Shown here in pieces: positions 12,485-23,186 of a stretch of DNA of 64,000 bases. The number at the start of each line of letters is the position of its first letter. Position 1 is the stretch's first letter. This DNA is from Skeletonema marinoi (taxonomy: Eukaryota; Bacillariophyta; Thalassiosirophyceae; Thalassiosirales; Thalassiosiraceae), in contig CM060489.1 in the NCBI GenBank assembly GCA_030544225.1, forward strand, positions 1,259,368 to 1,323,367, read 5' to 3'. Below the pieces are notes generated by a model. It had not been told where the DNA came from, ran no database searches, and saw only the letters and a program-made list of their open reading frames with translations. A program made the position numbers and the translations under genes.

Positions 12485-15400
12485 TTATCGGCGTCCTTGT
12501 ACCACATCCTTCTTATATCTATTAAAAGCTTCCCCTTCAGTCATGCCCTGTCTGAGTTTTTCAAGCGTACCGTCAACCACATACAATTCTTTAATGACTT
12601 TCGTTAACAGATGTTGGTCATGTGAGACAAGCACTACACCTCCCTTGAATTCCTTCAATGCTTTGATTAAAGCTTCGGTCGTTTCGAGATCCAGGTGATT
12701 TGTAGCTAGGATTGATGAAGGTTATAAGTGAAGTTAGATGGCAAACATCATTAAAGAAAGTAGATAGTAAATGAAAAATCTGAAACTCACGCTCGTCGAG
12801 GATGAGCAAATGCGGCTTACGGTACAAGGCAGCAGCCATGCACAGCCTACACTTCTGTCCCCCAGACATTGTTGATATCTTTTGCAGTGGCAACTCATCT
12901 CCTCCTAGTCCATAATTCGCAAGATATCTCCTCAGTTCCATCTTCGTTGCGTTAGAACGGTCTCCAGGATATCGCTCTAACATGTGCTCCATTGGATTTG
13001 AGTCAGGATCGAGTTGCTCAAGCTGATGTTGCGCGAGGTATTCTATCTTTGCCCTTCCATTAATTGATACCTTTCCCTTGTTTGGTTGAATAGCCCCCAC
13101 GATAAGCTTAATGAGAGTAGATTTACCACATCCATTCCTCCCCAACAATCCAACCCGACTCTGCAAGTCTATGGTCAATTCTGCATCTTTTAGCAATATT
13201 TTTTCAGGAGTGTACCCAAAAGCCACTCTATCAAGAGTTACGATTGAAGTATTGTCGAACCCCCCCGGATCCGGAAAGTTAAGCACCACCTCTTCATCTT
13301 CTTCGTATGCTTCGATCTCTTGCGCTTCTCCATCATAAGATGCTTTGAACTTTCGTCCTTCACCTGCAGCCATGACTCCAAGCTTATCGAGCTTCTTCAT
13401 TCTTGACTTGCGCTGCTTACTGGCCTTCACACCATTCTCTCCGGCTTGAGCATGAAGATCAATGTCTATGATGACAAGGGTGTGAGCAATTCCAAAGGTT
13501 ATCCACAATTTGGGTTGACAAGGATATGAAGAATGGCAAAACAAGATCGAACTTACATTTTTGGAGATGTTCACGCTTTGCCTCTTGCTGTTCATAGAGG
13601 CGCATCTGACGATTCTTATTCTCTTCAAGGACTGCCGTGAAATTGTTGATATCTCCACGGTAAGTTGTTAGTGAACTCTTATGGAAATGACAGACATCTG
13701 TGACAACTTCATTCAAGAAATACCTATCATGTGAGACTACAACTAAAGTCCCCTTGAACTTTTTGATGAGGTAATTTTGAAGCCACAAGACTGTTTCTAA
13801 ATCCAAATCTGTGCATAGTAGTTGAAGAAGTGATAGTTGTTGGTTAGAGGCTACATCAATTGCATTGTCACCACAAAATAATCGACACTGAACTTACGGT
13901 TAGTCTGAAGTGCAGCATAGACGATAGAATAGAACGAAAGTGGCATGAGTGTCAAAAGAAGGATACCATAGGCACAACAACAAAAAAAGACAAAACTACG
14001 TACGGGCTCATCGAGAAGTAAAAGCGCTGGGTTGGCAAAGAGAGCACATGAAAGAGACACGCGCATCCTCCAACCTCCACTCAACTCGCTTGTGGGTTTA
14101 TTTTGCATCTCTTCAGTTAGAAAGCCTAGTCCAAACAAGACCTTCCTCGCACGAGGTTCCGGGTCGCCACCCTCTTCTTGTTCTATACGCGCTAGCCGCT
14201 CGTAAGCATGGTTTAGTTGAGCGTTGAGCTTTTTGCGCTTTTCCTCGTTGGACTCCTTGTTTTTGTTCTTTGATGATTTACTGGTAGCAGTTTTGGCCGA
14301 TGCAGCTGCCACAACTTTGCCCTTCTTCCTATCTCTCAGTTTCTGCTTTGCTTTGCTACTAGAGGATGCCTTTGACGATTCAACTTGCACCTCAACCTTC
14401 TTCTCACTACTACTCGTATCCTGATTGTCCAACTTGTTCAGCTCATCCTCAATATGCTGTATGTATCGTTTTGCTCCCTCTCTCTTCACATCTGATTTGA
14501 GCACCATCTCCACAGCACTCAACTCGTTACCCATAATCTCTTGACGCACCAACAACATTGTCATATTCTTTGGGACTCCGCCTCCACCTGCTGAGGCTTC
14601 GTTCAATTCCCTTGATGCGAGTGCCGTCAGAAGCGTAGTCTTTGGTTGTCCAGATCGAAGATAGAGTCGTTAGTAAAGCTTGAATGAGACAAATAATCAG
14701 CAGCACAACATAAAACTAGCTACATCAAAATCATGTGTGACAATCTTACCTTTCCACATCCATTTCTCCCCATCAATCCATACCTACGCCCACGAGCCAA
14801 TATCAACGTCGCATCCTCCAACAAATCCTGCCCACCACCCTTCCGATTTGCCAAATTAAAGTTCTGCAACCGAACATCCGCCGCATTATCAGTTGCATTG
14901 GTCATCTCGGACATTTCTTGTGCACTCATCCCACCATTCCCTTCCATGGTGGCACTTTCTTCCTCTTCTGCCATCATTCTCATGGCATCGTCAATGGCAC
15001 GTTTGCGTTCTTCTTCTTCCATACGTTCTCTGATTTCTTTTTGACGGGCTTTGCGACGATCTCGTTCGGATCTGCCTTGGACATTTGAGACGTCAATCAT
15101 GTTGGCGTAAAAGTTTTGAATGTCGGAAGAGGTATTGGGATCGTCCATTGTGGAGTCCTTGTCGGCGACTAGTCCTGATGCAAAGGTTTTGATGTCTTGT
15201 GATTTGAGTGTGATGGCATTGTCGAGTAAGCGTGGTAGTTCATTTTCATCATTGCCATCGTTATTGCTTGCTTGATTTGCACCACCGCTGCCATTAGTAT
15301 TACCCATGGCTACATCCAGAGCAGCAAAGAATTCTTCACACACCTCCTCTTCATCTACAACTGAGGATATGATGGAAGTGACAGCCTCACGAGCATCTTC

Positions 15401-15529
15401 GTCAGTTGGATCATCGAGCAGAATTGACAGCATGTACTCTGTGGAGTCTTCATCGAGATGGTCTGCTAGAGCTTTTGTTGAGGCAAGTGCGTTTGCAAAA
15501 GCAGTGCGAAAGGTTTCTTCATCGCTCAT
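12485..15529 (-). CDS. ABC-F family ATPase, GCN20/ABCF3 type, six exons including a 7-nt micro-exon
   Basis: Exons (reverse strand): 15529-14750, 14639-14004, 13904-13898, 13808-13557, 13465-12791, 12705-12485; about 856 residues. ABC-F proteins are soluble twin-cassette ATPases that act on ribosomes; GCN20/ABCF3 works with GCN1 in amino-acid-starvation signalling. Cassette 1 has Walker A GRNGCGKTTLL (split by an intron after the Lys), signature LSGGWRMRVSL and DEPTNHLD. Cassette 2 has GRNGCGKSTL, signature MSGGQKCRL and DEPTNHLD. The basic/acidic N-terminal extension (about 230 residues) fits GCN20/ABCF3 better than ABCF1 or EF3. The first D-loop is only complete if the 7-nt exon actaacc, flanked by cag and gtaag, is spliced in; it supplies Thr-Asn and the first base of His. 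The protein is somewhat longer than yeast Gcn20. The gene is head-to-head with the EGF-repeat gene. Confidence 0.9.
13898..13904 (-). other. 7-nt micro-exon in the ABC-F gene
   Basis: The exon reads actaacc on the reverse strand, preceded by a pyrimidine-containing tract ending in cag (13907-13905) and followed by gtaag (13897-13893). The exon before it ends after DEP at a codon boundary, and the exon after it starts at 13808 with at. Only with these seven bases do the joined exons read DEPTNHLDLET, the invariant Walker B/D-loop segment of ABC-F proteins. Skipping it would shift the frame. Confidence 0.85.
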
Positions 15530-15991
15530 GGTGGAAGTCTCTTACTGAGAGTTTTAGTCTGTAGCTTGTCTATTGAATGTGATTGCGCCTTTAAGTATTC
15601 AAATGAAGCAGCGAAGAAAAGTATTGATGGCTGCGCTTGTTACAGTGTTATGTACTGAGCTTACTTGTCATCCGTCCGTCATGGTTTTATGCTGTGATGG
15701 AGCCAGGAGAGTAGAGATGATGGAATGGAGGCGGGATGGAGGGCAATACAGGGGGCTACAAACGCAATAGCGGGCGTTCGACGCATCATTGTATCGATTC
15801 CTACGAATGCATTGACTTGATAAAGGGAGAGAGGGCATATCATCGTAATCCTCCCCCCTGAATCTGACGCCATCATGTCCATTTTTGATTTTGAGCCAAG
15901 GATTTTTGCTGTCAAAATCATATCATACGCAACCTCTACACCTATCTAATACACAGCTAATACACTCTCTACACATCATTCATAATACAAG
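15530..15991. other. Divergent promoter region between the ABC-F and EGF-repeat genes
   Basis: 462 bp between two start codons on opposite strands. No further gene, repeat or clear regulatory motif was recognised. The 100 bp before the EGF-repeat start are rich in C, A and T (cta/tac and aca runs). Confidence 0.5.
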
Positions 15992-16894
15992 ATGCGGTCT
16001 CTATCAGCCGCACTACTCTTCCTGCTGCTATCCTGCGCCTCCCCACCATCCGCCAACGCCGCCACCGCCAGCAGCGCACATCACCAACCAGCACAAACAT
16101 CATGCGAACGCCTCCCCTCCTCACTAACCTACTCCCAAGCCACCGCACCAGCCGACGTCTCGGCAATATTACGCGTGGTAGTCGAAAAGATTAATCGGGA
16201 TGTTACCGGAGTCGTTGATGTGGAGGTGGCGTGGACTGGGGCGGAGTTGCATCGGAGGGTGGGGGAGCGGATTGTGAGGTGTACGGTGACTAGGTTGGCG
16301 GAGAGTGTTGTGCAGATTAGTGATAAGGAGGATGGTGGAGATTCAGAGGTGCAAATTGACGAGCATGGGAGAGAAATTGTCACACAATGCTTCGAAGTCC
16401 CATTTTCCATATTGGATGTGAACGAATGTACCATTTCCTCACCCAACCCCATGGCACATAGATGTCAACCACCCAGTATCTGCATCAACACACTTGGCTC
16501 CTACGAATGTGTCTGTCCCTCTGCATCATTTCAATCCTCCCCATCATCGGTGGATTTTATACCCACTCCTCAATTCTGGGAGGACATCACGTACAATCAA
16601 CATCGTACTCCGTGGGAGGTATCCTATGGTCGATCTAGTGAAAGTTCCTGTCCAAATTCACCATCGACATTTGGTTGTTGTGATGACGATGGTCATTCGA
16701 GAGAGGGGGCAGTTTGTCATTCAACATTTCGTTGTCCAGTCGATCCATGTGAAGATGAGGAAGAATCACCATGTTCGTCGAATGCATCGTGTCAACGTGC
16801 CAATTCACCACTGGCACATCCCAATTATACTTGTGAATGTCCACCTGGTCTCATGGGGAATGGAAAACCCTGTCCCAAGTACAATACGCAACAA

Positions 16895-16925
<31 letters not shown>

Positions 16926-19032
16926 CAAAGGTTAAATATGATGGAAAAACACCCACCGAATCCACAAAACGTCTACTCGACGCAGGATTACTCTGCGGAT
17001 GTACCAAACCCACCGTTGACCCATGTGATGGATATCATGATTGTCCTCCGAAAGAAATGTGTGTGGCGGATAGTTACAATCGGCCTTCTTGTCAGTGCAA
17101 ACCTGGTCATGTTCGGGATGAGGTTTATGGGTGTGTGGATGAACATCCTCCTGGATTGACATTGCGGTATTCGTCTAATCCGGATTCCAAATTTGATACG
17201 GAGCGTGGAATTGAGTATTTGACACAGGGTGATCGATATGAAGAGTATGGTGTTGATGTTATTGATGATAATGCCGAGGAGTATTTGCGATCGTTGAAGA
17301 TTACGTATAGTCGTCCATTGCCGCAGGGGTGTTTGTTGGATATGGGGGAGTTTTATGTGAATTATACTGTGGCTACTCCGTGGACGTCTCCGGAATTTGT
17401 TCGTGCCAAGCGTACTGTGGTGATTCAGAATGTGAATGAATGTAAAGTGAGAATGAATGATGGGAATATTGGGTCACATTGTCCTGAGTTGGTGTCCATG
17501 TGTGATGTGGATGCAGGAGCAGCGTGTTTAGATGAGATTGGGACGTATACGTGTCAATGTCCCGAGGGGACGGAGGGAGATGGATTTTTGCCAATTCCTA
17601 GGTTGAGACCTGATGGGAAGGGTGGATTTGTTGGGACTATGATTCCAAAGGCGTACAATGGTGGTACCGGGTGTAGGGATACGAGTCGCCCGGTGATTGA
17701 GTTGATGGGACCAAATCCAAAGGTATTTCGAGTTGCGAAAACTAGTGGTTTGAAGGGGGTCGTTAAGGGTGCCAATGATAATGCTGATGCAAATGCTAGG
17801 GTGGATGCCATACTCGCGGAACAGAGGACTACCTATGAGAAGGATATCAAGGTGAGTGGACGACAGCGATATGAATTATGTGCTTGGTTCCTGTTCGTGT
17901 TTTAACCTTCTTTTGCTTCGTTTCTGTCCATTCTGTAATGGAACAAAAGTACATGATCGTGGCAACCTCTGGAGCAGAGCTGTGCGCAACTAGTACGAGG
18001 CCAAACGTGCGTCCAATGGATTGTATCCGCGCCAAAGATCACACCTACAAAGGTGTCGTGGATCTCACTGCTCGAGTATCCGTCGGAGAACCCATTCACG
18101 ATGGCGCTCCTCTTCGTTGGAAGGTTCCTTACAACGTCATGGATGATGCCGGGAATAAAGCCAAAACAGTGTGGCGTTCAATCATCGTAGAAGAAGTCGG
18201 TCTGGATGAATTTGAGAGTAGCAACGAGGCAACCATGCTGACAAATAGAAGAGAGGAGGTTGATGAAGCTGTTCGGGAGGCATTGGAAAAGGAGAGGAAG
18301 CGGGTTGCAGCTACAAGTAATAACAAACGAGCCTGTCCACCATGTGCGCCTTGTGATTGCAAGGGAAAGAAAGATTGTGGGGGAATGTCTGTGTCTGAAT
18401 GTAACGCGTTCTGTGACAAAAAGTTGGCAGCAGCATCAGTGTCATCATCGGATACTTCATGCCCTCCAAATTATCTTGAAAGGAGCACATCATATGATAG
18501 GACTGAGCTCAATCATCAGATTATCCAAGATCTAGTCGCATATTTGGAAGGATTGATCGGTCCATCTACTCTGATGCTCCTCCTTGTTGGGTGCTTCGTA
18601 GCTGTGATGGTTTACTTTCTTCAGCGCATCGTGAGGGCTCTCTTCTTCAGTTCTGGGCCGTATGTTCGTACATATTACGCAGATGAAGAACGAGAAAAGA
18701 TGATGATGCAAAATGTCTCCTACTATCGGTCGCCAACGGCTGCCACAAATCGGTCTACTACTACGTCAACTCCGTCCTCTTCTGCTTCGCGTCCGCCAAC
18801 AGCATCGTTGTCATCTCAACGTAATGGTATATTCTCTCCTCAACAGAACGGAACGAATGTGAATAATACAACTCAGCAGCAGCAGGCAGAGCAATATGTG
18901 TCGCCATTTCGCAGCAACGATGGAACTGACAATGCTATTTATCAGTCTGTATCTCCGATTACTCCCAGGCGGAGTGATGGCAACCAAACACAGCCATCTT
19001 CTCAAGGTTACAATCTAAGGAGCAACAGGTAA
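15992..19032 (+). CDS. Secreted/type I membrane protein with EGF-like repeats and a poly-Gln tract
   Basis: Two exons, 15992-17851 and 17950-19032, give about 980 residues. A signal peptide is evident (MRSLSAALLFLLLSCASPP, small residues around 22-25). Cys-rich EGF-like modules start near residues 141 (DVNECTISSP), 253, 343 and 481 (NVNECKVRMN); the first and last resemble calcium-binding EGF starts (D/N-V-N-E-C). A poly-Gln run near 300 is encoded by a cag/caa repeat at about 16889-16926. After a Cys-rich stretch (ACPPCAPCDC), a single hydrophobic span at about 823-848 precedes a Ser/Thr/Gln-rich C-terminal tail, so the EGF part should face the lumen or outside. The family was not recognised beyond the EGF modules; adhesion, cell-wall or receptor roles are guesses. 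The 17950 acceptor is aaag, weaker than most here, but it keeps the frame. Confidence 0.85.
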
Positions 19033-19547
19033 TTCGTTGTTAGCATTTATTTGTCATTATTTCTCCTCTCGGATCTTGAGGTAATAATTTTATAAACCCG
19101 TAGTATACACATCAAATCGAATACACTACATAGTGCCAATATATACCACAATACACGTGCATAACATCATGCTCTGTAGCTCGGGACGCTATCATCTGTT
19201 TCATACAAAAACCACATAACGACAACGAAGATCAGTGCAGAGCAGGTCTCCGGCAAAGCTTTCTTCAAAAAGTTGGGAGGCAGGAAGAGTTCTCGATCAT
19301 CTTCTGCTGTGTATGCTTGCTTATGATCTGATGTGTATGCTTGAGTTACAATCATGTCAATTGTGGCTGCATGCATTTAATCTCTGCTGCTGCCGTCTTT
19401 TATCATGTAACCACTCCTAAGAAACCAAAGTTGACGACGGTAATTTGCAGATTTAATGCTGTTAGTAGAAGCAGTTCAATCACCTCCGCACAGCTTCCAG
19501 CTTTCACAACACACCCTCTATTTTGGCTCAACTATCCAACGATTGTT

Positions 19548-19555
19548 TGACGTCA
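19548..19555. promoter_or_regulatory. TGACGTCA (CRE/bZIP-type) palindrome
   Basis: A perfect CRE-type 8-mer. In diatoms, TGACGT elements are known targets of bZIP factors, including CO2/cAMP and light responses. Function here is inferred only from the sequence and from clustering with two more copies within 0.9 kb. Confidence 0.3.
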
Positions 19556-20005
19556 TCGCTGATGTGATGGATCTGCGACATTTTTGTGATGACGTGCCAG
19601 CTGCTGCGACACATGCGAGGAACCCGTCGCTTCTCTTCTGCTTCAATAGAAGGGTTATCCATCAACCACTTTCACTCCGATGTGCATGCAAGAGCTCTTT
19701 GTATGTAGGTTCGTTGTACTTAGATATGTAAGTAGCTGCAGCTTTGTCAAGGAGTATGCAGTAATCAACCCATTCTACTTCTTTGCGAGCAAAAGTTCAA
19801 GATCGGTGGATCGCACGTCAATTTCAGCAGGAGTTGTTCAGATATTGCAATTCAGATCTTAGACTGCCACGAACAGGACACAGAACGTATGAGTATGATC
19901 AAAGAAAATAGTACGAACGTAAAACAGGGGGATTTCATTTTGTTCTAGTAACAGTAGATCTTATTGCAAATAATTACCGCATCAGGTTGCAGAAGCTAGA
20001 AGAGG

Positions 20006-20013
20006 TGACGTCA
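20006..20013. promoter_or_regulatory. TGACGTCA (CRE/bZIP-type) palindrome
   Basis: The second perfect copy of the palindrome in the same intergenic region, 458 bp after the first. Function is inferred from motif identity only. Confidence 0.3.
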
Positions 20014-20429
20014 AGAGTTCAAGACAATGATAGGACATTCAAAATCTAATTCTCTTTTATCTTCCGGTATGCTTTGTTCGATTCTTGCTCTGGATCTTCC
20101 AGGTCGATGACGCATCTGATAATTCTCGTAGTTGATATTGGATTGATGATTGATTGAGAGGTGGCATGCATAGTAAAAGTTGAATAAAAGTTGACACTCA
20201 CTATCTGTTTTGCGTTGCATTCAACTCTCTTGCCCATGATCCTATAATAACGGTTCACTTTCGTCTCAGGAATGCTCATGATTGCGCCCTTGGGCAGGAC
20301 TTTTCAAATAGGGTTGCTCATATTAGAGGTATCCTTCATAGTCTCTCTAGAGCACAACTATGGTAAGTACTTATCCAACACGGATCAGGATACACAAGGA
20401 TACTCAGCTGCGTCAGCATCTCCGACTCA

Positions 20430-20437
20430 TGACGTCA
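20430..20437. promoter_or_regulatory. TGACGTCA (CRE/bZIP-type) palindrome
   Basis: The third perfect copy, 25 bp outside the left end of the MITE-like element. It lies about 0.85 kb upstream of the PPR gene start. Confidence 0.3.
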
Positions 20438-20461
20438 GCAGAATTTAGCAAAGAACGCGAT

Positions 20462-20782
20462 CACGGTCCGGCCAGCCTGACATTTTGGTTTTTTTATGAG
20501 AAAGAGTTTCGACGATTCCTACGTAGATTGACCCCGGTGCGACACACATTTTTTTGGCAAAAAGGAGCCAGAATAAGTATCTGAGTACGATACTTTGGAC
20601 GCTGTTATTATCGCAAATATGGACCTCAGCCCAAAAAACGTTCTGGACCCTAACTCTCCATAGTATGAAGAAGTCGACTGCAGAACGTTTTTTGGGCTGA
20701 GGTCCGGTACTTTTTCAGTAACATGTGTCAAAGTTTAGCTAGTGTCCAAAATGTCGCGCGCCCGTGAGTTGGCCGGACCGTG
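20462..20782. mobile_element. MITE-like foldback element (non-autonomous DNA transposon), 321 bp
   Basis: The outer inverted repeats are cacggtccggcca (20462-20474) and its exact complement at 20770-20782, followed inwards by a second matching block (gacattttgg / ccaaaatgtc). The 4-bp cgat stands on both sides (20458-20461 and 20783-20786) and fits a target-site duplication. At the centre a perfect 24-bp inverted repeat (20621-20644 and 20682-20705) encloses a 37-bp loop. No coding capacity. The superfamily was not identified. Confidence 0.7.
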
Positions 20783-21293
20783 CGATGGAAGGCGGGTCAA
20801 ACCTGCCGGAACTTGTATCGCTAACAATATACGAACTGAGATCGGAATCCAGAATTACGTCAGCAAATCCCGGTTGATGACGTAAACATCTTCTGTGAAA
20901 GTCCAGATGACAAAAGCCAGCTGCAAAGAGACCCTCCAGTCGGGGGCTTTGTGCCGATAATAGAGGGCTAAACCCCGAATATTCCCCAGAGACTCATAAT
21001 TTTATTGGATAATGATCTACATTACCAGCGGGGAGACACTCTGGCCCGAATTCTGCAAAGACAACCTGCCTCATCTTTCCAGAACTTTGCGATGCCATCG
21101 CAGCTTTGCCGTTTCACAACTCCATAACAATCTGCTTGCTTCAACCCATCAACTGTGGCCACCATAAATTATCGCTGCTGTAAATGAAACCCACCGTTGC
21201 CGCCGCTACAGCTGGAACATAAGATATCGTTGTCTTCATTATTTTGTGCTTAAAAATCATTTCATAAACCTCCCAAACATCAGTTTTCCAAAG

Positions 21294-22980
21294 ATGCCGA
21301 AAAGAAGCCGATCATCGTCATTTGTGACTGCAGCCATCGTCTCAGCCGCCCTCATATTCACTGCACCTACTCGCATTAATGCCTACATCACGTCGGGGCT
21401 CCCAGCACACACTCATCGTGCCTTCCTGCGCAAACTTACCGATGACATATGCAACCAAAGTATCGGTTCACTAAGTCCGGAAGAAATGAGCACATGTCCT
21501 ATGTTGATGTCTGCATGGGCGACTGCTCCCGAAAAGCTGAATTTGTCGTCTGATAATGGACGTGAACGAGCGTTGGCAGTGGAGGGATTATTGAAGCGAA
21601 TGATTGACGAGAGGAGAGCCGGAAATACAGAGGCAATTGCTGTAACAGAGGATTATAATGCTGTCATGAAGGCCTGGAGTATGAGTGGGGAGGGAAGTAA
21701 GGCAGCCGTGCGTGCTGAGCAGGTGAGTTACTTCGAGTCAGCTATGCAAACTCGTCTTTTCGATTTCATATGATGCTAAACAACATTCCAATCCATTTTA
21801 TTATTTTAAGATCCTCATCCAAATGCAAGATTTATACCGATCCGGGGACAAGAACGTTCAACCCAATCTAGAATCCTTCCAAATCGCCATTGAGGCATGG
21901 ACCAGAGCATCCGACGAACCCAACGCTCCTGCCAGAGCGCAACAAATTCTAGAATGGATGATCAACACCTACAAGTCTGGAGCAAATGATAAGGCCCAGC
22001 CGAATACTCTTTGCTTCATCCCCGTCCTCAAGGCATGGGCAAGTAGCCGAAAGTTAGAAGGACCCATCATGGCAGAACACTTGATCATGTGGATGCAACA
22101 GCTGCAATTTCAAGAAGAGATTGATTCTGCAAAACCAACTACTTTGTGCTTCAATATTGTCATGTCGTCATGGCTCAAGAGTGCTGATATTACAAGTGAG
22201 AAGAGAATTCGACAAATCTTCGAATACATGGAATCTTCCAGTAAGAAGGGCAATGTTGATGTTCAACCTGATGCAGGGAGTTACAACATTGTTATTTCAA
22301 GCATATCTCCTGCTGTCAAGAAATTCTATGACATGGGCGGGGCAAGACGTGCTGATAAGATATTAGCTCGATTAGAGAATGGCTACTTAAACGGAGATGA
22401 GACGCTAAGGCCGGACTCGATAATTTACAACCAAGTTATTGACTACTGGGCCAAGACACAAAGTGTGCGAGGGCACTTCATGAAAGCAAGGGATGTTCTT
22501 GATCGGCAGGTCAAAATGTTCAGAGAAGAGAAAGTTAGGAAGTGTCGTCCTGATGTGACTGGGTATACATCCGTTATTGCGGCTTGTGCTTCAACGTATG
22601 GAACTGTGAAGGAGAAAAGACGTTCCTTTGACATGGCTCATCTAACATTCATGGAGAGCTGTGCTGAAAAGTACACCCAACCAAATGATGTTACCTATGG
22701 CGTCATGTTCAAGGCAGTTGGCAGACTGTTGAACAATAATGATGAACAAGATAAGTACGCAAGAACATTGTTCAAACTATGCTGTGATGATGGATACTTG
22801 GGCGAAATGGCGTTCATGAGGATGAAGGCGGCAGTCTCGAGCGTTGCCTATAAAGAGTTGACTGGAGGAAAGACCTACGAAGAGCTGCCAGAAGAATGGA
22901 AAAGAAATGTAACGAAGCGTCAAAAGAAGTATGATATGAGAAAGAATTTGGCGAAGAAGAGTAATCAGCTTCGTCCTTGA
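21294..22980 (+). CDS. Pentatricopeptide repeat (PPR) protein, probably organelle-targeted
   Basis: Two exons, 21294-21722 and 21811-22980, give 532 residues. PPR proteins bind organellar RNA and act in its processing, stability or translation. The start at 21294 is the first ATG; earlier in-frame codons have only GTG. The N-terminus has a basic patch, a hydrophobic core (VTAAIVSAALIFTAP) and then INAYITSG, which resembles a diatom signal peptide with an aromatic +1 residue, so plastid import is plausible. The body shows repeated helix-pair units with PPR spacing, for example NLESFQIAIEAWTRASDEP, LCFIPVLKAWASSR, LCFNIVMSSWLKSAD, GSYNIVISSISPA, IIYNQVIDYWAKTQ and TGYTSVIAACASTYG, about 35-40 residues apart. 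The C-terminus is basic (KRQKKYDMRKNLAKKSN). Confidence 0.85.
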
Positions 22981-23186
22981 TTTTGTTGCGGTTAGATGTA
23001 TAGAAAAAATTGGGAAGAATCCCCTTGGTGAGATGCGATCAGATGTAGATTATTGTGATAAATGTAAAAAGGAATGTTTGATCATTGTTTTGAGTTACAC
23101 ACAGTCTTTCTTTACATTTCTATTTATCTATGCAGGTGAATTTCGTTTGTTGAAAATTGAAATCACTATTTTGATCACTCCTCCAC

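Larger units (their letters stand above)
19033..21293. other. Long gene-poor intergenic region
   Basis: About 2.3 kb with no convincing gene: open frames are short, overlapping and without recognisable motifs. It holds three perfect TGACGTCA palindromes and one MITE-like inverted-repeat element, listed separately. The last 300 bp lead into the PPR gene and should contain its promoter and 5' UTR. Confidence 0.6.

Noticed and set aside
16494-17162. Long forward +2 and reverse frames inside the EGF-repeat gene
   Set aside because: They are shadow frames rich in His, Val and Ile caused by the codon bias of the real gene, which has a signal peptide and ordered Cys modules.
19033-21293. tRNA or other small structured RNA genes in the long intergenic region
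   Set aside because: No box A/box B pair (GGTTCGANNCC-like) or cloverleaf was found. The one strong hairpin belongs to the MITE-like element.
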